From Thiotrichales bacterium (GTDB lineage: Bacteria > Pseudomonadota > Gammaproteobacteria > Beggiatoales > Beggiatoaceae), in assembly GCA_016745035.1 (NCBI GenBank), contig JADGDE010000001.1, forward strand, positions 658,507 through 722,506: a DNA stretch of 64,000 bases, given 5' to 3'. Shown piece after piece: positions 23,401-28,316 of the stretch (the first letter of the stretch is position 1; each line of letters begins with the position of its first letter). Below the pieces are notes generated by a model, which saw only the letters and a list, made by a program, of their open reading frames with translations, did not search any database and was not told where the DNA came from. A program made the translations under genes and the position numbers.

Positions 23401-26400
23401 ATGCCAGTGATGTCGATGGCGATAGCCTCACTTGGGCACTGGATACCGACCCTAAACACGGTGCGGCAAGTCTCAGCCCCAATGGCAATCAGCTACAAAT
23501 CAGCTATGTTCCAGACCCTGACTTTAATGGCAGCGACAGCTTTACTGTCCGTGTGAATGACAATAACGGCGGGACAGATAGCATTCGTATCCGCGTCAAT
23601 ATCGGCAAAACAGGGCCGGTGATAGACCAAGGTGCGTCTTTACAACGCAACTTACGTGTCAGCACACCACAAAGCCCGCTGAACATTGACCTAAGTGCCA
23701 GTAGCCAAGACCCAGATCTGCAATGGCAAATCAGCACCGAGGCGCAAAGCGGACAAGCGACATTGGTCAACTCAGCCTTACAAGCCACACTGAGCTATAC
23801 CCCGATTGTCGGTTTTACAGGCAAAGACTCCCTGATTGTCGAAGTCACGGATAACGAAGGCTTAAGCGACCAAATCCAAATCTCTATTGATGTCGGTGAA
23901 AATGCCTTACCAGAGATTAACCAAGGCACTCAGGTGAGTATTGATGTCAGTGAAGGCACGCTAGCAAACACCCCAGTGTTGACACTGGATGCCGCCGATG
24001 CCGACCAAGACCCATTGACATGGCGTATCAGCGCTCAGGGACAATATGGACAAGCCAGCTTACTCGATAAAGCGCAAGGCAATGTCATGCGCTTAGGCTA
24101 TGTGCCTAACAGCCCGATGCAACAAAGCCGTGACCAATTGAGCCTTGAAGTCAACGATGGCAACGGTGGACTTGCGCAAATCCAAGTTAATATCAACCTT
24201 GTTAATGTCAACGATGCGCCCGTGATTACAGAGGGTGATGCCACCACCGTGGTCATGAGCGAAGACGCTGACCCAACCGCCTTTGCTCTGAGCTTGCACG
24301 CCAGCGATGCCGATGCCCAAGACAGCCTTGACTGGTCTATCAGCCTTGCGGCAACGCATGGGCAAGCTAGCCTTAGCCCTTCAGCAACAGGCGAGAGCGT
24401 CAGCGTAGACTATCAACCCGAGCCAAACTTCAATGGCCGCGATAGCTTTATCGTCCAAGTTAGCGACCGTGCTGGTGCTAACGATGACATCACCATCACC
24501 GTTGATGTCGGTGCAGTCGATGATGTGCCAGTGATTAGTATTGTTAGCAGTAAAGACTTACAAAATCTCTATGAGGACAATGATTATTTGCCACTGATTA
24601 GCTTGGCAGCGACTGATAACGAACCGGGTGTGCTCACTTGGCGTATTGTCAAAAATGCTCAACGTGGTGAAGTGACTTTAATCCCGAGTAATGAGGGACA
24701 AAACTTAGCAGTTGAATATCGCCTTAAAGCCAATCAATATGACAGCGACAAATTAATACTGGAAGTCAAAGACCAAAGTGGTCAAGCAACGACTATCACA
24801 TTGGATATGATGATTTATGCGGTTAATGATGCTCCGCAAATCAAACTTGCCAGTCAAACGACAGCCAGCACGCAAGCTAATATCAGCGTCGATGAAAACA
24901 GCACCACGGCTGCCAATACGATAGATATTGCCTTAGAAGCGCTAAACTTTGATGGCTTTGGTGATGGACAAAGCTATACATGGGCAGTCACCAGCCCTGT
25001 CAGTCATGGCACGGCGAGCTTCAACGTCATTGACTCACTTCATGCAACGCTGAGCTATACCCCAACGCTGAACTACAACAGCGCCAGCGACTTAAGTGAT
25101 AACGGCATTGACGACAGCATCAGTATCTCCGTTACCGAAGGCAGTGGCGCTTCAGGTAGCCTGCGCATCAACTTCAGCATCACCCCAGTCAACGATGCGC
25201 CTATCATCACCACAGCAGCGCCGATTGTTGTCAATATGAACGAGGACAACAGCGCCACGCCAAGCACTACCGCAACGGCATTTACAGGCATTAGCAGCAA
25301 TGCCACTGATGTTGATGATAATGATGTCGGTGAAATCCTCACATGGAGCATTAATAGCGCTGCCAGTAACGGCACAGCCAGCGTGCCTGTGCCCATAGCT
25401 AATAACCCTAGCATCGGCAACTTTAATAACAGCGTTAGCTACTTGCCTGCTGACAACTACAACGGCACAGACAGCTTTGTTATCGCAGTGACCGATAGCC
25501 GAGGGGCGAGCAAAACTATTCCCGTCAATGTCACGATTGCGCCAATCAACGACACGCCGACCATGAGTGCCAGCAATGCCAGCAGCCTGAGTGCCTCAGG
25601 GACAGTAGCTTATAACCTGCCCTTTGTTGCCAGCGACGGCGACGGCGACAGCTTAACTTGGAGCGTCACAAGCGCCCCAACAAAAGGCACGCTCACTGGC
25701 GCAAGTGGCACGGGGACAAACAAAACTTTGGTTTACACCCCGACCCTAGACCCAGCGATTACCAGCACGGTTTCTGGCAGTGATAGCTTTAGCGTTCAAA
25801 TTGCTGATGGCAATGGACTCACGGCCAGCCAAACCGTTAACGTCACTCTCACCAATGCCGCACCATTGATGAGCGCCAGCAATGCCAGCAGCCTCACCTT
25901 TGCCGAGGACAACGCCCAAAGCTTGACCCTCAATGGCTCGGATGCTGACGGAGATACCCTGACATGGAGCTTAAGCAGCGCACCTAGCGGTGGCAGCGTC
26001 ACTGGCGTAAGCGGTACAGGTACAAGCAAAGCCTTGGTCTATACCCCAACAGCAAACATTTTTGGCTCTGATAGCTTCAGTGTGCAAATCACCGATGGTC
26101 GCGAAGTGGCAACGCAAACGCTGAACCTGACTATTACCCCGGTGAATGATGACCCCATCATTGCCCAAGGTGCGAGTACCACCCTCACAGGGGCTGAAAA
26201 TGATGGTGATGGCGCAGATGGTAGCGACATCCTCCACAGCATCACCCTAGATGCCTCAGATGTGGAAACCAGTAACTTAAGCTGGTCATTCGCAGCCGCC
26301 CCCGGCAAAGGCACAGCCGGCTTTAATGCCGCCCTTGACCAAAACAGCGCCACTGGTAGCAGTGTGACCTTGTACTATCAAGGCGACTTATTCTATGTCG

Positions 26401-28154
26401 GCAATGACAGCCTCACGGTGCGGGTCGAAGATGCCGATGGCGGTATTGCTAATATCGTGGTCAACGTCACCACCACCAGCACCAATACGCCGCCTGTCTT
26501 TGTTAAACCTGCCGCTGGCATCAATGCCTTTGCGGTCGATGGCAATAACCCCGCACCTTTAGACATTGAACTCGAAGCCCTCGATAGCAATGGCGACACG
26601 ATGCGCTGGTCGGTTATCAATCCACCGGCTGTGCCTAAAGGCACACTGACAGGCATAGTCAACGGCGATGTCGGCACGGTGAAAACTTTGACCTATACCC
26701 CGAATGACTACAGCAGCAGCTACACAGAGGACTTCACTATCGAAATTGATGATGAGCGCACCAGCGGCAAAGTCACCTTAAGCTTGAGCTTAGGTGTCGG
26801 CTTCCCGCCAGTGATTAAAGACAAAAATGGCGTGGAAATCACCAGCTTTAATGATGTGAAGATTTATCGACATCTCTCTGGTAATCAGTTAATACTCGAT
26901 GGTATTTATGCCGATGATGCCGATATGGGCGACCTGACTTGGCGTTTAACCAGCTTGAATAAATACGGCGAGGTTTATTACGACGGCAGCTCAGTGACGG
27001 CACAGGCCACGCACGCCACTAACCCTGATGATTTGATTGATACGCTGGCAGCGGGCAGTGCTAGCCCTGTGTCGATTTATTATCGTTTGCCGAGTAACTT
27101 GGTCGGTAAACAAGGTTATATTGGCGATGAGGCATTTGAAATTACAGTGACCGATGAGTCGGGCTTGTCGGATACGGTGAGCTTTAATCCGCAGATTGGT
27201 TGGTATATGCCATATTTTGAAGAAGTACAAATTTATAATCCTACTTATGGTTATTATAGACACAATCACTTGTATTATGATTATCTAGTGAACTACTCAG
27301 CGCCTGCCACCTACCCTGAAATCCCTTCTAACCATAATATTAGTGTTGATGAATCCTATGGGGATATTATTAACAATACGACTTCATTTAATGTGGCTAA
27401 CCAAGGTTTGCAAAACTTGGGGGGCGCAGTCAATGTGAAGGTGAAGAATAGACTCATGTTCTCGTATCTACAGCCTCAGGTTGATGGTGATTTAGGAGAT
27501 GTTGGATATTATGGGCAAATCAAGCTTATTTTTAATGATGACTTTAATCGAACTTTAGGCACACCATCTTGGCCTGCTAATCCCATCAATAAGTGGGGAG
27601 GGACAGGTGATAGTTTCGATATTACGGATTTAGAAGCCCCTGTAAATTCAAGCACCATACCTTGGCCTGATAAGCTTGAATATAACTACAGTAATTATCC
27701 ATTTATTGGGATGACAGATGGAAATCGTTCTTTTGAGCTAGAGTTTTTCCTTGATTGTGATAAGTATTGGACACTGTATAGTGGTAGAGCTATTACCCCA
27801 ACAAAAGTGGCAGCAGATTCGAGGCACTTTAACACCGGAGGGATCGGCTACGACGATTATACCAATTCGGAAATGATAAGCTCCATACACGAGAGTCACA
27901 GAGAAGCCAATAGATGCATAGGGGATAGTTTATCCATCTTACTGGATGATGCCATCGTATTGAATATTAATTTGGAGATAACCCCTTCACGTTTGGATCC
28001 TGTATATATTCATCCAACTAATGTCGTTTTCGGACCAGGACAGGATGTTCCCCCAACGCTTTATGTAAGTGGATTTCCTATCGAGATTGATACGGGTAAT
28101 GGCGAAACCCCAGAGGATTACTATCCAAACAATCTACCTTCACCGCCTTTTTAG
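8496..28154 (+). CDS. Giant exported mosaic protein (6552 aa): aspartyl protease, PD40 propellers, PA14-like, ricin-like, RCC1 and cadherin-like repeats
   Basis: One uninterrupted frame of 19.7 kb. The N-terminus has a Sec-like signal (basic start, hydrophobic core about residues 10-24, possible cleavage near SAWGTA). Order of modules: two-lobed aspartyl protease with DTG at 183-185 and 376-378; six-bladed TolB/PD40-type propeller about 490-785; a second aspartyl-protease-like copy about 800-1080 without either catalytic DTG; a second propeller about 1095-1405; a carboxypeptidase-regulatory-like and mixed beta region with an acidic stretch near 1980-2010; PA14-like modules about 2440-2990; ricin-type lectin about 3010-3130; 36 RCC1 repeats about 3165-4940, each with two cysteines and most ending CWG; about 12 cadherin-like repeats with DxDGD and FNGxDSF motifs about 4940-6235; and a C-terminal stretch of about 315 residues that I do not recognise. 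No LPXTG, PEP-CTERM or type I C-terminal signal is evident. Likely an extracellular or cell-surface adhesin-like protein; function is inference. Confidence 0.85.
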   Translation: MFGGTKFLKIYSFLWLYLYTLSAWGTAHFNFASGELRLPVVAVQTPAGEQIGHYAVLLELSANLQYFSIKKALPTQALPAPSPADATLLLNSDNLSASRLQIPQVEAINPAGVVQNYYEVQFAFDAEHIQFLIADVSQSQGTPHPFQRFYLGTESRLLLKRGSNKQYLLPVEVGNQVLNLLVDTGSNGLLVFEDALANQTTSTLRRSNQRIQLTGEQVAKGFASTQRSGVVATAPVRIGAFYNPAMRIMLIQEPTSSTDPSLSLKNADGIIGLRRVEGVTRKRGELDIPLESLKPSIQSYELNFPADGQASLSLGSRPHFAGVDSQYVFQAKSFLISNGLDLDKAIHSDLQIPFNISTPAGKAQADKLTDLDVLLDTGAVNKLVLDVSIAEKIGYDADNKKWTLSPDSVVDLSLIGLDGNIQLEPALTIADIGVASYKDLGVSFEAVLGIQHWQQYVLAYHHERNAEGVADGTVSLLHRSHLAEKTADNNSSHFEALAGLNSIADEQHPSADASGNRIAFQSNRSSSVGGWDIFVWDKAQKRLLDLSKLNSAADDSKPCLSADGNLLVFQSLREGNSDVFLYDIAEQAYLPTPKLNSLEDDLNPCLSPDGEQIVFNSARSDGAGGQDLYVYQRSTESFTTLPGLNENGDESQGRFSTDGAVLSFSFAGRSYFYSLESLSLLNLSDRSSINNKDDDARLVDGAASLSSRQIALHSNRNQPQLGLYDRDILLFNLLTQAPTPTPGLNSKANDLDPVFSNGGQSLLFSSNRASSIGGHDIYLYHLEAQTETASADDAPIQTLATGLHTVPVTLAGQQLNLLLLTEFSGIALFEDKLASSIDASASTLDWLGLMQGRVGTASLDIYGRNLKDIAILLTDSQSFQAQFTLLAGLPIEKIDGVFGLRQQGFAAENQVLDTPLSSLLPPVKRYELSLTEQLAELSLGNMPRLDNMASGQLLHHHIAADEAAELQFDSLVFNDSGEVANATLLFSTMLSNQVLISTEMASSLGYQQDSGWGDIQSLNIHLSDDSGQLLSMAEGLAIEQVLVQDLKQLPASTLFLGQDFWQQLIIGMDSHEQGHLLSVGKRRDAVPSNKVLKQNPRQFIDLGFNSEADEKAPDISADGNIIVFQSNATGGLGGWDIYVYHRELGFLTLPELNSSADEQAPSINADGTLISFHSNRSGQDDVYVFHVPSRSFLDLAALNTDQPERYADLSSDGQYLALQRDLTVNVAATPSLPAYSYTDPNIILYDLASQTIVSTEAMNSQAQEMRPRLSQNGDLLVFDGADRDEIRGVLGSAHVFDRTQGQVLDSQALFGMKLEETTRHTHISPEGAYISFSSDRKAVGQKQRGQDIYLYDKNIGEFIFLPGLNSDTEDSAAALSDNAQYIVFQSQRAGGQGGYDLYLYQRPLNNPQFSTVMAYGEYGTVLGAGDVPLPFTKVNLFDGNQQLINSTHSDATGHFQVTIPEGVVTPVTYASVDGLAKIVTSEDEAARDTELPLFVPGNIKFTGIDTPANAYAGMPMTVEFELETEQIKYNTHIQIYAKNLAETEASTAAQLEIGRTNFEQISFDAQIASVLIDKLGHRQNYDRPLTLNPQDGITTQLSYQPGSDNRVLQVKHSFILPSYIEQGDYALVFTINRDDLESDDDHLQGEAFEDLDDNYRVARQTLNIGLADKPNLYILTALTTGDNSFFLPESPATEDGINPYGDIGLNLEVESMAQDVSEPVEMRFEMEIDGKRYPLAHAIPDATGEPRMTFGHRFQANNCDGSGCVSFKTRNKRGISFGFSLTETIYDYLKAKTADTFVQLVVTVDPENKIAEFQDYKVDNVRKLPLLYIAPEAANTRRADKGSDSKEEEAKPFSVDQLESQDVPDDYEKSLFNILDFKKQVGPEKVNIAFIAKGPTMTYRTDPIEFDDRIIDLPTAASFKLFGQIPVNILDKKIDVFFMGGYANVDANDLPSSSAFAGLTLLGSHVFSLTESIGEQLKEQQKAAEEDGKKEEDDEEDGGEEEEPEEEEGDGIVLISSKDDEGNERWTKEWKFPDPEKGERFEAFMMVGPIPMTLKAGIQGEVGVQGKMSIEPSNIFTAELGPSSQIEAFARVAADYGVFAVGVGVDLVLIEIGFKPKAEIQLLPGYPLALFRIQAPLDISMLSGEFYAFVRVNTLFWKDEWKVTIVGWDAPLAWVFPIIPPQAWAVGAVERYKRMSDRDMIPAVLDLKDQSPDLLSDDELADKYADGTLAKSDITIGNIQNGLIEASLFSSNDDEFEGYEDTWEGFYNLKAQEYTIKLNVDGAFCIGMDMDANGVIEEGEIDFSLFTGPNNILHEIELIEVSGSGIDGIEDITPGGLTGLLIGEGCADDEGADDDWEEAKEEWEEEWTDTTHNQVYTIKLRLGTTAARRVRVRYYNSKLDEKPRLIALWQQPEKFLATYTEGGIPKYIALDKRVDHDWNMGSPLRDVVPADNFNVVWEGSYQFEKKPYMFFAKADDDIVVTLDGETILATDRDKGRVQKLLPMQARMYDIKVEYKEKRGFANAQVDWSPYVEPAAPSAPATAPDSAPAIETNDPNPPATGAYVEYYETDEREVVLDDVGGGILDVFPSGLTTKEQRYGRYRFVFKVESRNAGAHEFYLQVGELGNYTVLVDGEIVPGLDHVSSQLPGNGRVIHIVQDMTAGWHTISIDTFKPSTHPALQITPQGENYFNWSVYPNAKNLELGSNALYTQQLAPVSEDFSDIEIDFQGKLGDSLNTVPAAALYQEQSQGSYSTAMRWDGDFEFEDAVYTFYFSSSLADNVEVLIDNVPFVSSEHTLGRHESKDGRFTNSVFTMPMSEGVHHISLTYTGKLEQAEQSALFFDWQQAEPGNYYPLLPGSSEPLSRAYIQSQTPIATRNELDPTARLYIEAPQNVAGSADLTQVLSGTWAGVFNFGRGVRFISVDYINDNTADTGECRVSLDGNQLFGKANDGWLAGSELSEVVYKYEFLFSGRHAVIIECRNVSAPTEFIIGAPKTDSYPIINRVKRSDCVQKQNASTESGNPVLADACEEARPEQKRWIFDPVTEVGGYLRDGGKYNMCLDLLDDGRIAITDCCIGGVQQKRAWLYNDDTGAIQHASDTGQCLSKRNNDETQLYLDACQTPLSAGQTWRIPNTEVYKDLVPTSIRQCEGYLELPEGSVAVPLSTADTRACTIAKQGGVRCWGGGLNDLPSTDIANVDGSIALASAESQSCAIDMENQVKCWDEDGKSSQIEALNDDIILQLVAGDKHHCTLLDTGRVKCWGDNSAAQLGHAGNDADYVLTDNNAPQEGVLAIAAAGKQSCAILSFGRVGCWGNGSRKIELIAGLGRVQQLALATDYACAILDDSSVQCWGSNAKGRLGNGTESQDNPVPTYIQSLRAGIVGLSVNDNHACALNSDGEVYCWGDNSLGQLGNKNLSHSAEPVLVTGLSPARFISSGKDYSCAMLEGDEGLYCWGDNSQGQLGAGFSAGFSALPIKVGSRPADNSPLRVSVGHQHSCLSDGQGAVLCWGNNQYGQLGTGDTKTQALPVPVKGLNNIVSLSSQGNYNCALDSQGQVHCWGNNQSGQLGDGTDINRTRPRSVDVSELLEAQQAYGLETNILQIAGSYNHTCALLSSGQVACWGANSQGELGKRAKDDPYSPALVEGLFDVQEIALGDGFSCALQSDSRVWCWGASPEGSSTSPMPLSRKADSIRADGSLLCLLSGNDNAGYQSLCFGEGAGNSSAYSQALADLRTSGSHSCGLLNSNSANNVECTGYNAEGQLGVLTPNAIGMAKVALADQALQLDVGNKHSCAVLASGQILCWGDNSEGQLGNGYITDKPTLPVVVAGRNSDAVRKQPIASGENHNCLINAEQQVYCWGNNDNGQLGDDSFEARLQATFKVQGLETPILGLNAAGNNSCAVDDKGAAFCWGANEQGQLGNGDYIDSIQAQAVLGLDSGVSLISPAGNYSCALVNAGVQCWGSNLSGVLGDPELDKSHSPVQVPGLNNGIADLATNPLQACVVVDSLTVPGAVRCWGNNNAFPQTVRGLETGVSRISAGADYFCALLQDGTVQCWGDNFALMAIELPAKALSISSGKQHSCALLEGNSVQCWGAGELGQLGNASNSTSLSPVSVQELSNNITHISSSGNHSCAYAEDNTAYCWGANNAGQLGNGSLENSNVAVPVALATLVDASDMLKNTHLTASQHSCQIDQLGALTCWGHNRFAQIGNANIQNQYSPVLASVIPEPVQAVVTGKDFSCVLDNKAQVQCWGDNSRGQLGNGASTNPLLSSPTPITVQGLEHEVISAISAGDSHACALSESGSVYCWGKDNNSASAISALPKRLIALRSHADYNCALNALGTISCWVYEGQQAGAGLGNSDVASTDNISVLSPTGLYLSLAISVGKQQSCAISDQGSVSCWDNDSQNPQAHVVAGLSHSVIGLASGAKHHCAVQKQETGGQVLSCWNTAANAPVFGQLGDGSTKSSIEPVRVTLTNSIDNPITAIAAGDNHSCIQRSNGDSYCWGQNHQGQLGDASGIDQLTPVKVGTQGNTHLKPLQNLSQIALAPHYGCAVSDAGSLKCWGYIGEDIDFSQSASWHLDLLAHNLNSDFSASRVITGANHACAISRLDEQSQSNSLYCWGYNRYGQLGDGSLLDNATAQKVALSGLRLSDVSLGKTHSCALDDKAQVYCWGHNQYGQLGLGLPMASDSQQLQPALLNTKAQQLFAADYHNCALDHQNLNCWGENTAAQLGNNSTDNQSLAGKVQGLSGVTTQLVGGMAHHCSRSQIGQVHCWGDNSYGQLGDGSNDNQTSAVALPLSLITQLSSGDDHVCALKADQSIQCWGNNRFGQLGNGNNEAQNSPTAIAQLSARQISSGKQHSCALSADGLVYCWGSNAQGQLGDGSFIDQNLPVQILGLTDIEAIEAKGDYSCALDSQGKLSCWGDNSYGQLGDGSRVASPTPIAVRGPNDPVISQGDELETQIDPDATVKLASIQLDASDVDGDSLTWALDTDPKHGAASLSPNGNQLQISYVPDPDFNGSDSFTVRVNDNNGGTDSIRIRVNIGKTGPVIDQGASLQRNLRVSTPQSPLNIDLSASSQDPDLQWQISTEAQSGQATLVNSALQATLSYTPIVGFTGKDSLIVEVTDNEGLSDQIQISIDVGENALPEINQGTQVSIDVSEGTLANTPVLTLDAADADQDPLTWRISAQGQYGQASLLDKAQGNVMRLGYVPNSPMQQSRDQLSLEVNDGNGGLAQIQVNINLVNVNDAPVITEGDATTVVMSEDADPTAFALSLHASDADAQDSLDWSISLAATHGQASLSPSATGESVSVDYQPEPNFNGRDSFIVQVSDRAGANDDITITVDVGAVDDVPVISIVSSKDLQNLYEDNDYLPLISLAATDNEPGVLTWRIVKNAQRGEVTLIPSNEGQNLAVEYRLKANQYDSDKLILEVKDQSGQATTITLDMMIYAVNDAPQIKLASQTTASTQANISVDENSTTAANTIDIALEALNFDGFGDGQSYTWAVTSPVSHGTASFNVIDSLHATLSYTPTLNYNSASDLSDNGIDDSISISVTEGSGASGSLRINFSITPVNDAPIITTAAPIVVNMNEDNSATPSTTATAFTGISSNATDVDDNDVGEILTWSINSAASNGTASVPVPIANNPSIGNFNNSVSYLPADNYNGTDSFVIAVTDSRGASKTIPVNVTIAPINDTPTMSASNASSLSASGTVAYNLPFVASDGDGDSLTWSVTSAPTKGTLTGASGTGTNKTLVYTPTLDPAITSTVSGSDSFSVQIADGNGLTASQTVNVTLTNAAPLMSASNASSLTFAEDNAQSLTLNGSDADGDTLTWSLSSAPSGGSVTGVSGTGTSKALVYTPTANIFGSDSFSVQITDGREVATQTLNLTITPVNDDPIIAQGASTTLTGAENDGDGADGSDILHSITLDASDVETSNLSWSFAAAPGKGTAGFNAALDQNSATGSSVTLYYQGDLFYVGNDSLTVRVEDADGGIANIVVNVTTTSTNTPPVFVKPAAGINAFAVDGNNPAPLDIELEALDSNGDTMRWSVINPPAVPKGTLTGIVNGDVGTVKTLTYTPNDYSSSYTEDFTIEIDDERTSGKVTLSLSLGVGFPPVIKDKNGVEITSFNDVKIYRHLSGNQLILDGIYADDADMGDLTWRLTSLNKYGEVYYDGSSVTAQATHATNPDDLIDTLAAGSASPVSIYYRLPSNLVGKQGYIGDEAFEITVTDESGLSDTVSFNPQIGWYMPYFEEVQIYNPTYGYYRHNHLYYDYLVNYSAPATYPEIPSNHNISVDESYGDIINNTTSFNVANQGLQNLGGAVNVKVKNRLMFSYLQPQVDGDLGDVGYYGQIKLIFNDDFNRTLGTPSWPANPINKWGGTGDSFDITDLEAPVNSSTIPWPDKLEYNYSNYPFIGMTDGNRSFELEFFLDCDKYWTLYSGRAITPTKVAADSRHFNTGGIGYDDYTNSEMISSIHESHREANRCIGDSLSILLDDAIVLNINLEITPSRLDPVYIHPTNVVFGPGQDVPPTLYVSGFPIEIDTGNGETPEDYYPNNLPSPPF

Positions 28155-28167
28155 ATGGGATAAAGTG

Positions 28168-28208
28168 CTGTAGGTCGCATAAGCGCTAGCGCCATGCGAC
28201 ACCCACAG
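28168..28208. repeat. REP-like hairpin GTCGCAT...ATGCGAC
   Basis: The core GTCGCAT (28174-28180) pairs with ATGCGAC (28194-28200) around a GCGCTAGCGC-type centre. The outer stem CTGT/ACAG extends it to 28168-28208. It lies 14 bp after the giant gene's stop and could also end its transcript, although no T-run follows. Confidence 0.6.
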
Positions 28209-28266
28209 CCTTGATGCTAGCTGGCTAAATATGTTGCCCATCGCCTCATTATTCGGGTTTCGATAC

Positions 28267-28292
28267 GGCGGATAGCACGGTGTTTATCCGCC
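28267..28292. repeat. REP-like hairpin GGCGGATA...TATCCGCC
   Basis: A perfect 8-bp stem GGCGGATA (28267-28274) and TATCCGCC (28285-28292) sits just upstream of the next gene. It is the second palindrome in the 162-bp gap after the giant gene. Confidence 0.6.
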
Positions 28293-28316
28293 CCACAAAC
28301 CAAACACAAATTTTAC

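Noticed and set aside
8587..27300. Many open frames of 60-150 codons on both strands inside the giant gene
   Set aside because: They mirror the repeated composition of the RCC1 and cadherin coding sequence, have no ribosome-binding sites and no recognisable products.
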